This document shows positions 18,642 to 26,690 of a stretch of 64,000 nucleotides of DNA, in pieces. The DNA lies in the NCBI RefSeq assembly GCF_003957295.1, contig NZ_RQPJ01000021.1, positions 232,210 through 296,209 of the forward strand, written 5' to 3'. The notes under the pieces were generated by a model. That model had not been told where the DNA came from and searched no databases. It saw only the letters and a program-made list of their open reading frames with translations. This stretch comes from Arenibacter aquaticus. Lineage in GTDB: Bacteria > Bacteroidota > Bacteroidia > Flavobacteriales > Flavobacteriaceae. Position 1 is the stretch's first letter. Each line of letters begins with the position of its first letter. The position numbers were made by a program, and so were the translations under genes.

Positions 18642-19836
18642 TATGTTTAAGAAAATGGGTCCAGGGGTTTTGGTGGCCGCAGCCTTTATAGGGCCCGGGA
18701 CGGTTGCCATATGTACCATGGCAGGGGTGCGCTTTGGATATGGGTTGTTGTGGGCCATGTTGTTGTCCATTGTGGCAACTCTGGTATTACAGGAAATGGC
18801 AGCTAGACTTGGGGTAGTTACCCAGAAAGGTTTGGCCGAAGTAATAAAGGAGGAAATGGCCGTACCATGGATAAAAGTCCTGATCATTGGCTTGATCCTA
18901 GCTGCTATAGTTTTGGGCAATGCAGCGTATGAAGGAGGTAATATTGGAGGCGCCAGCTTGGGGTTGGAGGCAGTTTTTGGAGATGGATACACCCGCTATT
19001 ACCCTCTTGTGGTTGGTTCTATTGCCTTTATTATTTTGTTTTTTGGCAATTATCGTTTGTTGGAAAAAGTATTGGTATCCTTGGTCCTTATAATGAGCAT
19101 ATCGTTTGTATTGACTGCCTTGATCACCAAGCCCGATATTCTTGGAGTAGTACGCGCCATAATATTTCCCAGAGCACCTAAAGGAAGCATTTTAACCATT
19201 ATCGCTATGGTGGGTACCACGGTTGTTCCTTATAATTTATTTCTTCATACCTCCCTGGTTCGTGAAAAATGGAAGGCTTCAACAGACTTAAAAGCAGCAA
19301 GGCAGGATACCTTTTGGTCCATTATCATAGGGGGACTGGTCTCCATGTCCATTATTGTTGCGGCAGCTGCCATTCCTTCTGTTGAAATAAGTACAATTAT
19401 GGATATGGCCAAAGGCTTGGAGCCACTTTATGGGGACAGTGCAAAATACTTTATGGGGGTCGGGATTTTTGCGGCAGGACTCACTTCTTCCATTACAGCA
19501 CCTATGGCTGCGGCCTATGTGGTGAACAGTTGCTTTGGATGGAATGCCAGTATGAAGGATATACGTTTTAAATTAGTTTGGATGTTGATCATTGGGGTAG
19601 GGGTGCTGTTTATGTCCCTAGGGATAAAACCCATGGAAGTAATTCAATTTGCCCAGGTTGCCAATGGCATGTTGTTGCCTATTATCGCTATATTTTTATT
19701 ATGGGTAGTTAACAGGCAAAAGGTGATGCAGCATTATAGGAATTCCTTATTTCAGAATATCATGGGAATTATCATTATTTTATTGTCTGTATTCCTTGGG
19801 GTAAAAAGTATATTAACCGTGTTTGGACTAATCTAA
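18631..19836 (+). CDS. Nramp-fold transporter with altered metal site, in the pxp operon
   Basis: Eleven-to-twelve-helix membrane transporter of the Nramp family (LeuT fold). Normal Nramp proteins bind metal with Asp and Asn of DPGN in helix 1 and Met in MPH of helix 6. Here helix 1 reads IGPGT (Gly21, Thr24) and helix 6 reads VVPYN (Val199, Tyr201), so the Asp, Asn, Met and His positions are all changed. It lies between DUF2891 and pxpA, much as ycsG of Bacillus subtilis lies beside ycsF (pxpA). I infer transport of 5-oxoproline or a related solute, not divalent metal. The start may be the ATG at 18631, overlapping the previous gene by 11 bases, or the one at 18643. Confidence 0.85.
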   Translation: MRINMFKKMGPGVLVAAAFIGPGTVAICTMAGVRFGYGLLWAMLLSIVATLVLQEMAARLGVVTQKGLAEVIKEEMAVPWIKVLIIGLILAAIVLGNAAYEGGNIGGASLGLEAVFGDGYTRYYPLVVGSIAFIILFFGNYRLLEKVLVSLVLIMSISFVLTALITKPDILGVVRAIIFPRAPKGSILTIIAMVGTTVVPYNLFLHTSLVREKWKASTDLKAARQDTFWSIIIGGLVSMSIIVAAAAIPSVEISTIMDMAKGLEPLYGDSAKYFMGVGIFAAGLTSSITAPMAAAYVVNSCFGWNASMKDIRFKLVWMLIIGVGVLFMSLGIKPMEVIQFAQVANGMLLPIIAIFLLWVVNRQKVMQHYRNSLFQNIMGIIIILLSVFLGVKSILTVFGLI

Positions 19837-19845
19837 AAAAAATAT

Positions 19846-20583
19846 ATGCCTACTATAGATATTAATTGTGACCTTGGTGAAGGAATAGATAATGAGGTTG
19901 ATATCATGCCTATGATTTCCTCCTGTAGCATTGCTTGTGGTGGACATGCCGGCAATTTGGAGACCATGGAAAGGGTGGTAGGTCTGGCCATGGCAAATGG
20001 GGTTTTGGTAGGCGCTCATCCTTCCTATCCTGATAAAGAGAATTTTGGGAGGGTCAGCATCCCAATTTCGGCAGAAGCCCTAAAAAAGAGTATCAAAGAA
20101 CAAATAGAAAGTTTAGTAACAATTCTTAAGGCCAGGAATATGGAATTAAACCATATAAAACCCCATGGCGCGCTGTATAATGATATTGCAAAGGATAGGG
20201 GGCTGGCCCTGTTATTTCTGGAAAGTGTAGCGCCTTATAAGGAAAAGGTGGTTTTATATGTGCCTTATGCTTCTGAAATAGCCAAACAGGCCAAAGAAGC
20301 AGGGTACCGTATAAAATATGAGGCCTTTGCAGATAGGAATTATAACCAAGACCTTACTTTGGTGTCCCGTAAAGCTTCAAATGCCATGATCCATGATCCT
20401 CAAGAGGTATTGGACCACATATTGCTTATGGTGAACAGGGGAATGGTAAAAACGGCTACAGGTGCCAAAATACACTTATTGGCGGACACCTTTTGTATAC
20501 ATGGAGATTCTCCATCAACATTACAAATATTAATGTATCTTTCACAGCAGTTACCCAAGAAGCAAATCTTTATAAAGAAGTGA
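19846..20583 (+). CDS. pxpA: 5-oxoprolinase subunit A (LamB/YcsF family)
   Basis: Subunit A of the ATP-dependent prokaryotic 5-oxoprolinase PxpABC, which opens 5-oxoproline (pyroglutamate) to glutamate in the cytosol. The 245-aa length and the motifs DINCDLGEG at the start, SIACGGHAGN and GVLVGAHPSYPD near residues 26-60, and HIKPHGALYND all match the LamB/YcsF family, which folds as a TIM-like barrel. It starts 9 bases after the Nramp-like gene and overlaps pxpB by 4 bases, so the operon is tightly coupled. The protein works only with subunits B and C, both encoded directly downstream. Confidence 0.95.
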   Translation: MPTIDINCDLGEGIDNEVDIMPMISSCSIACGGHAGNLETMERVVGLAMANGVLVGAHPSYPDKENFGRVSIPISAEALKKSIKEQIESLVTILKARNMELNHIKPHGALYNDIAKDRGLALLFLESVAPYKEKVVLYVPYASEIAKQAKEAGYRIKYEAFADRNYNQDLTLVSRKASNAMIHDPQEVLDHILLMVNRGMVKTATGAKIHLLADTFCIHGDSPSTLQILMYLSQQLPKKQIFIKK

Positions 20584-21317
20584 ACACTTTTAATATTTCA
20601 GTTAGGCAGTATGGGGTCCACGCCGTTTTGGTGGAATGGCCCAATCAAGTAGAGGAGTCCATTTTGGACGATATTTTACAATTTATTAAGTATCTAAAGA
20701 ATCATAAGTTAGATGAAAAGGAATGGGAATTTATCCCGTCCTATAATTCACTTACCCTCATATGTAAGGATAAGGTTCTTGATTTTGATGTACTTAAGCC
20801 CCAAATAAAAGATTGGTATAGCTTGAAAGGTGAAATAAAAGGGGTTACCAGATATGTGTGGACTCTACCAGTGTGTTACGATCAAGAATTTGGACTTGAT
20901 TTGGAAGAGGCCTCCAGCTTTTTAGGGTTAACTACAGAAAAGCTTATAACCATGCACACACAACAAGCCTATACGGTTTATTGCATTGGCTTTTTACCGG
21001 GTTTTATGTATTTGGGAGGTGTACCTAAGGAATTGGAGGTGGCCCGTAAACCTAACCCCAGGCCAAAGGTTCTCAAGGGATCTGTAGGTTTGGCGGGTAA
21101 ACAAACGGGGATCTATCCTCAGGATTCACCAGGTGGGTGGAATATTATTGGAAAGTGTCCAGTGCCTATGTTCGATGTAAAAAAAGAAAACCCCTGCTTT
21201 GTAAGTGTGGGGGATAAAATAAAATTCAAACCTATCTCTAAGGCCGAATATGAATTACATAAAATAGAGGCGGAGGTAGGTATTTATAATATAGAAAAAT
21301 CTGTTTGGGATGCTTAA
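20580..21317 (+). CDS. pxpB: 5-oxoprolinase subunit B (KipI family)
   Basis: Subunit B of 5-oxoprolinase, homologous to the first half of the biotin-dependent urea amidolyase allophanate-hydrolase-associated unit (AHS1). The frame is open upstream to 20493, but I place the start at the GTG at 20580, which shares the four bases GTGA with the pxpA stop; the protein then begins VNTFNISVRQYGVHAVLVEW, the usual family N-terminus. GFLPGFMYLGGVP and GKQTGIYPQDSPGGW are the diagnostic motifs. KipI of Bacillus was first described as a kinase inhibitor of sporulation, which cannot apply in this non-sporulating group. It overlaps pxpC by 8 bases. Confidence 0.92.
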   Translation: MNTFNISVRQYGVHAVLVEWPNQVEESILDDILQFIKYLKNHKLDEKEWEFIPSYNSLTLICKDKVLDFDVLKPQIKDWYSLKGEIKGVTRYVWTLPVCYDQEFGLDLEEASSFLGLTTEKLITMHTQQAYTVYCIGFLPGFMYLGGVPKELEVARKPNPRPKVLKGSVGLAGKQTGIYPQDSPGGWNIIGKCPVPMFDVKKENPCFVSVGDKIKFKPISKAEYELHKIEAEVGIYNIEKSVWDA

Positions 21318-22149
21318 TATTTTAAAATCGGGTTTTTTTACTACCATTCAGGATGATGGGCGTTTTAATTATAGGGATAAAGGGGTTCCTGTAGCTGGGG
21401 TAATGGATACTTATTCCGTATCTATAATAACTTCCCTGCTGGAAAACGAAGAACCTACGGCCGTTCTGGAAATAACCATGACCGGACCACAGTTAGCCTT
21501 CGAAGCGGATACCTATATAGCCTTGGGAGGTGCAGAAATGATGGTGACCTTGAACGATAAACCCATCGAAAATTATAGGGTTTATCAGGTTAAGGCGGGT
21601 GATGTTTTGTCCTATGGTAAATTGGAAAAGGGGTTTAGGGGCTATCTGGCCCTAAAAGGAGGTATTGACTCCCTGGAGGTATTGGGGAGCCGATCGCAAT
21701 ATAAACCCATAACGGAACACGTTTCCATAAAAAAAATGGGTGAGCTGCCGTATAAGGAATGTAAGGAATTTAAACCCAAAATATCAGAAATTAAAGTAGA
21801 TTCCGTATTGGATAAATCTGAATTGAAGGTTTTTAAAGGACCGGAATTTAACCTGTTGACCGATAAACAGTTGGGGCAGTTGTTTTATAGGGACTTTACG
21901 GTGGCCAATGAAAACAACAGAATGGCCTATCAGCTAAATGAGCCCATAGAAGAAAACAATTTTACCATGTTAACCTCTGCTACACTTCCAGGGACCGTGC
22001 AATTAACACCCTCGGGAAAATTGATTGTTCTCATGAAAGACGGACAGACAACCGGAGGCTACCCTAGAATTTTACAGCTTTCGGATATGGCCATATCCAT
22101 ATTGGCGCAGAAACGATCAGGAGATCACATTAGCTTTAAATTAAAATAG
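21310..22149 (+). CDS. pxpC: 5-oxoprolinase subunit C (biotin-dependent carboxyltransferase-like)
   Basis: Subunit C of 5-oxoprolinase, AHS2/KipA family. The 279-aa product has KSGFFTTIQDDGRFNYRDKG at the N-terminus and LEITMTGPQLAF in the core, both conserved in the family, plus QLTPSGKLIVLMKDGQTTGGYPR near the C-terminus. It works with PxpA and PxpB to convert 5-oxoproline and ATP to glutamate. It is the last gene of the operon. No separate terminator of its own is seen before the ilv leader; the hairpin at 22276-22316 would end any read-through transcript, unless the antiterminator forms. Confidence 0.94.
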   Translation: MLNILKSGFFTTIQDDGRFNYRDKGVPVAGVMDTYSVSIITSLLENEEPTAVLEITMTGPQLAFEADTYIALGGAEMMVTLNDKPIENYRVYQVKAGDVLSYGKLEKGFRGYLALKGGIDSLEVLGSRSQYKPITEHVSIKKMGELPYKECKEFKPKISEIKVDSVLDKSELKVFKGPEFNLLTDKQLGQLFYRDFTVANENNRMAYQLNEPIEENNFTMLTSATLPGTVQLTPSGKLIVLMKDGQTTGGYPRILQLSDMAISILAQKRSGDHISFKLK

Positions 22150-22167
22150 ACGGAGAAAAAATCTTTG
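22135..22167 (+). promoter_or_regulatory. Candidate promoter for the ilv leader transcript
   Basis: AATCTTTG at 22160-22167 differs from the Bacteroidota -7 consensus TAnnTTTG only in the first base, and TTTA at 22135-22138 lies 21 bases upstream in the -33 position. A start near 22172 would give the leader peptide a 5' end of about 28 bases. It overlaps the end of pxpC, so transcription from the pxp operon could also enter. Confidence 0.4.
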
Positions 22168-22199
22168 CCATGTCAATTTTAATTTTTAATTTTATCCGG

Positions 22200-22247
22200 A
22201 TGAAAAGAAACCACATTATAATCAATTTAGTCATTGTCATTCCTTGA
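22200..22247 (+). CDS. ilv leader peptide MKRNHIIINLVIVIP
   Basis: A 15-codon frame starts ATG-AAA-AGA-AAC-CAC, then reads ATT-ATA-ATC-AAT-TTA-GTC-ATT-GTC-ATT-CCT-TGA. Eight of the nine residues at positions 6-14 are Ile, Val or Leu (five Ile, two Val, one Leu), using all three Ile codons. Such clustering of the pathway's end-product amino acids right before a terminator is the sign of a ribosome-mediated attenuator, as in the ilvGMEDA and ilvB leaders of enterics. The frame could also start at the ATG at 22170, giving a 25-aa version. The stop lies within stem 1:2, as expected. Ile starvation would stall the ribosome here and favour the antiterminator. Confidence 0.75.
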   Translation: MKRNHIIINLVIVIP

Positions 22248-22290
22248 TAGGGATGATACGGATTTCTATTGATTTAAAAAGCCTGTATCA
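22236..22290 (+). promoter_or_regulatory. ilv attenuator: pause stem 1:2 and antiterminator 2:3
   Basis: Stem 1:2 pairs GTCATTCC (22236-22243) with GGGATGAT (22250-22257), six Watson-Crick and two G-U pairs around the loop TTGATA. Segment 2 TGATACGG (22254-22261) can instead pair with CCTGTATCA (22282-22290), eight pairs with a single bulged T, and that pairing uses up the 5' arm of the terminator. The TGATAC in segment 2 is repeated in the 3' arm of the terminator, which is why both can compete for the same strand. This is the classical four-segment layout. Confidence 0.7.
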
Positions 22291-22316
22291 CATATATCTG
22301 ATACAGGCTTTTTTTT
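22276..22316 (+). terminator. Intrinsic terminator of the ilv attenuator (stem 3:4)
   Basis: A perfect 15-bp stem pairs 22276-22290 with 22299-22313 around the 8-base loop CATATATC, followed by a run of T. The GC-rich core is GCCTGTATCA. It lies 250 bases before ilvD, and it can be disrupted by the antiterminator pairing. It would also end read-through from the pxp operon. Confidence 0.9.
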
Positions 22317-22511
22317 AGTTTTTTTGGGGAATTTAGTAAGGATTTCTGTCTTTTTTTGGGCTTTCCACAAGTTTATTTAAGAATAAAAACCTACTGAATA
22401 TGATATGGTTTAAGTGGTTAACTATTTGATTTTTAGATAGTTAAAATTAAAACTTTAAAATTGAATTTAAATCAATGTTTTATGTTAAAAACTTAAGGGT
22501 TTTTAAACTTT

Positions 22512-22519
22512 TATCTTTG
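22512..22519 (+). promoter_or_regulatory. Second candidate ilv promoter (TATCTTTG)
   Basis: A full match to the TAnnTTTG -7 motif lies 49 bases before the ilvD ATG, downstream of the attenuator. If active it would give an unattenuated basal transcript. No clear -33 TTTG is present. The rest of 22317-22568 is AT-rich without a gene. Confidence 0.45.
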
Positions 22520-22568
22520 AAAGTCGTAGTATATAGAATTGTAATAAAAATTGTAAGAATACATATCA

Positions 22569-24245
22569 ATGGAATTAAATAAATATAGTAAAAACGTTAC
22601 ACAGGACCCAACCCAACCAGCTGCCCAGGCAATGTTATATGCCATAGGACTGGAGGAAGAAGATTTAAAGAAACCATTGATCGGGATTGGAAGTACAGGT
22701 TATGAGGGGAATCCTTGTAATATGCATTTGAACGATCTGGCCCAGGAGGTAAAATTGGGAACGGACAAAGGGGGCTTGGTAGGTCTTGTTTTTAATACCA
22801 TAGGTGTCAGTGATGGTATTTCTATGGGTACTTACGGTATGCGATATTCCTTGCCTTCCAGGGATATTATCGCAGATTCCATGGAAACGGTGGTTCAGGC
22901 CATGAATTATGACGGACTGGTAACGGTTGTAGGTTGCGACAAAAATATGCCAGGAGCTTTAATGGCAATGATACGTTTGGACAGGCCTTCTGTTTTGGTC
23001 TACGGTGGAACCATAGCTTCCGGGTGTTTTAAGGATAAAAAATTGGATATTGTTTCTGCCTTTGAAGCCTGGGGCGAGAAAGTGGCAGGAACTATGAATG
23101 AGGATGACTATAAAGGGGTAATACAGAACGCATGTCCCGGAGCAGGGGCCTGTGGTGGTATGTACACGGCGAACACTATGGCTTCCGCTATAGAAGCATT
23201 GGGTATGGCCATGCCTTACAATTCTTCCAATCCAGCCATTGGCAAGGATAAACAGCAAGATGCCATAAATTCCGGTTTCGCCTTAAGGTATTTATTGGAA
23301 AACGATATTAAGCCAAGTGACATTATTACCAGAAAGTCTTTTGAAAATGCGGTGCGACTGCTAACGCTATTGGGAGGCTCTACCAATGCCGTTCTTCACT
23401 TTTTGGCCATAGCCAAAGCGGCAGGTGTTGATTTCACCTTGGATGATTTCCAGAAAATTAGCGATAGTACTCCATTTTTGGCAGATTTAAAGCCTAGTGG
23501 CAAATATTTGATGGAGGATCTTCATCGTGCAGGAGGGACTCCAGCAGTTATGAAATTTATGTTGGATAACGGTATGTTGCATGGTGACTGTTTAACTGTA
23601 ACTGGGAAGACCATTGCAGAGAACTTGGCAGAGTTGCCAGGTCTTGTAGAAGGTCAGGAAATAGTAAAGCCATTGAGTGCTCCTATTAAGGAAACAGGCC
23701 ATTTAAGGATTTTATATGGTAATCTGGCCGAGCATGGGGCAGTTGCAAAGATCACAGGCAAAGAAGGATTACATTTTTCAGGTCCGGCAAAGGTTTTTGA
23801 TGATGAGTTTGCGGCAAATGAGGGCATTGGGAAAGGTCTGGTCCAAAAGGGTGATGTGGTAGTAATTCGCTATGAAGGTCCCAAAGGTGGCCCGGGAATG
23901 CCAGAAATGTTGAAGCCTACGGCAGCCATTATGGGAGCAGGCCTAGGAAAGGATGTGGCCCTGATCACCGATGGTAGATTTTCTGGAGGTACCCACGGTT
24001 TTGTGGTTGGCCACGTTTGTCCTGAAGCACAGGATGGGGGAACCATTGCATTGATCAAGGATGGGGATATCATTACTATTGATGCAGAGAAAAACAGTAT
24101 TTCGGTAGACCTTAGCGAAGAAGAATTAAATACGCGTAGGGCAAATTGGGTACAACCACCACTAAAAGTAAAAAGAGGAAGTCTGTACAAATATGCCAAA
24201 ACGGTATCATCGGCCTCCCAAGGTTGTGTTACTGATGAATTATAG
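22569..24245 (+). CDS. ilvD: Dihydroxy-acid dehydratase
   Basis: Iron-sulfur dehydratase that converts dihydroxyisovalerate and dihydroxymethylvalerate to the 2-oxo acid precursors of valine and isoleucine; cytosolic. The 558-aa product is full length. Cluster-ligand cysteines sit in [15 protein letters not shown] and [16 protein letters not shown], and the C-terminal segment has [20 protein letters not shown]. It is the first structural gene of the ilv operon, 252 bases after the attenuator terminator, so its expression should follow the leader peptide's translation. ilvB follows after 79 bases. All family features are present and nothing is broken. Confidence 0.98.
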   Translation: MELNKYSKNVTQDPTQPAAQAMLYAIGLEEEDLKKPLIGIGSTGYEGNPCNMHLNDLAQEVKLGTDKGGLVGLVFNTIGVSDGISMGTYGMRYSLPSRDIIADSMETVVQAMNYDGLVTVVGCDKNMPGALMAMIRLDRPSVLVYGGTIASGCFKDKKLDIVSAFEAWGEKVAGTMNEDDYKGVIQNACPGAGACGGMYTANTMASAIEALGMAMPYNSSNPAIGKDKQQDAINSGFALRYLLENDIKPSDIITRKSFENAVRLLTLLGGSTNAVLHFLAIAKAAGVDFTLDDFQKISDSTPFLADLKPSGKYLMEDLHRAGGTPAVMKFMLDNGMLHGDCLTVTGKTIAENLAELPGLVEGQEIVKPLSAPIKETGHLRILYGNLAEHGAVAKITGKEGLHFSGPAKVFDDEFAANEGIGKGLVQKGDVVVIRYEGPKGGPGMPEMLKPTAAIMGAGLGKDVALITDGRFSGGTHGFVVGHVCPEAQDGGTIALIKDGDIITIDAEKNSISVDLSEEELNTRRANWVQPPLKVKRGSLYKYAKTVSSASQGCVTDEL

Positions 24246-24324
24246 GAAGCGGGCAACAATATAGTCCACAAAAATTATAAAGGGTTTTATACCTAAGTAT
24301 GTTAACCGATTAGGTCTACAAATT

Positions 24325-26058
24325 ATGGAAACATTAAAAAAGGAAAAAGCAGCGTCAACAGAGCAAGGCACAATCAAAATAAGTGGTGCCGAGGCTATCA
24401 TCCATTGTCTATTAGCAGAGGGTGTAGACTTAATTTATGGATACCCGGGAGGTGCAATTATGCCCTTGTATGATGAATTGTATAAATTTCAGGATAAACT
24501 AACCCATATTTTAACTCGTCATGAGCAGGGGGCAACCCATGCTGCCCAAGGCTATGCCAGGGTAACGGGACAGGTAGGGGTAGCTGTAGCCACTTCGGGT
24601 CCTGGAGCTACCAATTTGGTAACGGGCTTGGCAGATGCTCAGATAGATAGTACTCCAATGGTATGTATTACTGGGCAGGTACCACGTCAATTGTTGGGAT
24701 CTGATGCTTTTCAGGAAACCGATATCATAGGTATTTCCACTCCGGTCACTAAATGGAATTGTCAGGTTACTAAAGCTTCGGACATACCAGAGGTTTTGGC
24801 CAAGGCATTTTACATTGCCAGATCGGGTAGGCCAGGTCCAGTTTTGGTAGATATTACCAAGAACGCCCAATTTGAGGAATTCAACTTCTCATACGAACAC
24901 TGTAAAGGGGTAAGGAGTTATAATCCGTATCCCAAACCAAACCTAAAGTCCATTGAAATTGCAGCCGAATTGATCAATGCGGCCAAAAAACCATTAATTG
25001 TTTTTGGGCAGGGCGTTATTTTAGGTGAGGCAGAGGAGCAACTCAAGGCCTTGGTGGAAAAGGCGGGTGTTCCAGCAGCGTGGACAATACTTGGACTTTC
25101 TGCACTGGATACCGAACATCCATTGAATGTTGGAATGGTGGGTATGCATGGTAACTATGGCCCTAATTTATTGACCAATGAATGCGATGTCCTCATTGCC
25201 ATTGGTATGCGTTTTGACGATAGGGTAACCGGTAGTTTGGATACTTACGCCAAACAAGCTAAAATAATCCACTTTGATATAGATCCGGCCGAAATTAATA
25301 AGAATGTCAAGGCCGATGTGGCCGTACTAGGGGATGCAAAAGAAACGTTGTCCCTATTGCTGCCATTGGTAAATGCCAATAAGCACGAGTCATGGCATAA
25401 TGAATTTAAGGAGAAATACAAGATAGAGTTTGATCAGGTTATAAAAAATGATGTGTACCCTACCAAGGAAAAACTGACCATGGCCGAGGTGATTGAGGAA
25501 ATCAATATAGCCAGCGGTCAGAAGGCCATTATTGTTTCCGATGTGGGGCAACACCAGATGATTGCCTGTAGGTATGCAAAATTTAAGCAAACCAAGAGCA
25601 ATGTTACCTCTGGAGGATTGGGAACTATGGGCTTTGCCTTGCCAGCGGCCATAGGAGCCAAAATGGGGGCCATGGATAGGGAAGTGGTTGCCATAATAGG
25701 TGACGGAGGGTACCAGATGACCATACAGGAACTGGGAACAATCTTTCAGAACAAAACTCCGGTCAAGATCGTAGTATTGAACAATGACCATTTGGGTATG
25801 GTACGTCAATGGCAGGAACTGTTTTTTGAAAGTAGGTATGCCTCTACAGTAATGACAAACCCCGATTTTGTAAAGATTGCCGAAGGGTATCATATCCAAT
25901 CCAGAAGGGTAAGTGAGAGAGAAGACCTAAAAGCAGCGGTACAGGAGATGCTGGCCTCAAAGGATGCCTACTTTTTGGAAGTGAAAGTGGAGAAAGAAGA
26001 CAATGTTTTTCCTATGATACCATCAGGGGCATCGGTATCGGATATACGTTTGAAATAA
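24325..26058 (+). CDS. ilvB: Acetolactate synthase, large (catalytic) subunit
   Basis: Thiamine-diphosphate enzyme that condenses two pyruvates to acetolactate (valine, leucine) or pyruvate with 2-oxobutyrate to acetohydroxybutyrate (isoleucine). The 577-aa product has the catalytic glutamate in TRHEQGATHAAQGYARVTG, the FAD-binding middle domain, and the ThDP motif GDGGYQMTIQELGTIFQN followed by VVLNNDHLGMVRQWQ. The first 18 residues are a short extension without obvious signal character. It sits between ilvD and the regulatory subunit gene ilvN, with 62 bases before ilvN, as expected for a holoenzyme encoded in one operon. Confidence 0.98.
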   Translation: METLKKEKAASTEQGTIKISGAEAIIHCLLAEGVDLIYGYPGGAIMPLYDELYKFQDKLTHILTRHEQGATHAAQGYARVTGQVGVAVATSGPGATNLVTGLADAQIDSTPMVCITGQVPRQLLGSDAFQETDIIGISTPVTKWNCQVTKASDIPEVLAKAFYIARSGRPGPVLVDITKNAQFEEFNFSYEHCKGVRSYNPYPKPNLKSIEIAAELINAAKKPLIVFGQGVILGEAEEQLKALVEKAGVPAAWTILGLSALDTEHPLNVGMVGMHGNYGPNLLTNECDVLIAIGMRFDDRVTGSLDTYAKQAKIIHFDIDPAEINKNVKADVAVLGDAKETLSLLLPLVNANKHESWHNEFKEKYKIEFDQVIKNDVYPTKEKLTMAEVIEEINIASGQKAIIVSDVGQHQMIACRYAKFKQTKSNVTSGGLGTMGFALPAAIGAKMGAMDREVVAIIGDGGYQMTIQELGTIFQNKTPVKIVVLNNDHLGMVRQWQELFFESRYASTVMTNPDFVKIAEGYHIQSRRVSEREDLKAAVQEMLASKDAYFLEVKVEKEDNVFPMIPSGASVSDIRLK

Positions 26059-26120
26059 ATAATTAATAATTTAAATAGTCCGTTGCCTACTATTAGAAAG
26101 GCTGGGACTGGGATTAGGAA

Positions 26121-26645
26121 ATGGAAAAAAAATGGTTTACGATTTCAGTATACTCCGAGAATAGCGTTGGACTACTGAATAGGATATCAGGGATATTCTT
26201 AAAGCGTCATATAAATATAGAGAGTTTAAATGTTTCTAAATCGGAGATTGAAAATGTTTCCAAATTCACTATTGTGGTGTATACCACCAATGAATGGGTA
26301 AACAATATTGTGGGGCAGATAGAAAAGCAGATAGAAGTGATAAAGGCGTTTTACCATACCGATGAGGAGACCATCTATCAGGAATCGGCCTTGTTCAAGA
26401 TAGCCTCTTCGCTATTGTTTGATGAAAGAAACATTCAGAATATCATCAAGGAAAGCAATTCGCAAATAGTAACCGTATCCAGGGACTATTTTGTTTTGGC
26501 AAAAACAGGTAGAAGAAATGAAATTGATGATATGTACCAGCAGTTAAAACCCTACGGAATCATGCAATTTGTACGTTCAGGAAGGATTTCAGTTTCCAAA
26601 GCCGAAATGCAGATTTCCGCCTTACTTAAAGAATTTAATCAATAA
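26121..26645 (+). CDS. ilvN: Acetolactate synthase, small (regulatory) subunit
   Basis: ACT-domain subunit that stimulates IlvB and confers valine feedback inhibition. The 174-aa protein has an N-terminal ACT domain (about residues 5-77) beginning WFTISVYSENSVGLLNRISG, in which the NSVGLLNRI turn is the valine-site region, and a C-terminal ALS_ss domain (about 85-165). The length fits the longer form seen in Bacteroidota. A short hairpin in the 45-base spacer separates it from ilvC. The feedback ligand is taken from the family; no unusual substitution is evident. Confidence 0.95.
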   Translation: MEKKWFTISVYSENSVGLLNRISGIFLKRHINIESLNVSKSEIENVSKFTIVVYTTNEWVNNIVGQIEKQIEVIKAFYHTDEETIYQESALFKIASSLLFDERNIQNIIKESNSQIVTVSRDYFVLAKTGRRNEIDDMYQQLKPYGIMQFVRSGRISVSKAEMQISALLKEFNQ

Positions 26646-26654
26646 ATAGTTAAC

Positions 26655-26670
26655 CCCGACCAGTGTCGGG
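26655..26670 (+). other. Short hairpin in the ilvN-ilvC spacer
   Basis: CCCGAC and GTCGGG form a perfect 6-bp stem around the loop CAGT, 9 bases after the ilvN stop and 20 before the ilvC start. There is no T-tract, so it is more likely a processing or stability element, or a REP-type remnant, than a terminator. Confidence 0.5.
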
Positions 26671-26690
26671 ATAAAAATCCAGTTTTAAAA

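Noticed and set aside
20493..20579. An upstream ATG extension of pxpB overlapping pxpA by 91 bases
   Set aside because: The extra residues do not fit the family and a GTG with a 4-base overlap to the pxpA stop gives the normal N-terminus.
20580..22149. KipI/KipA sporulation kinase inhibitor and its antagonist
   Set aside because: The genes accompany pxpA and are 5-oxoprolinase subunits; no sporulation genes would be expected in this group.
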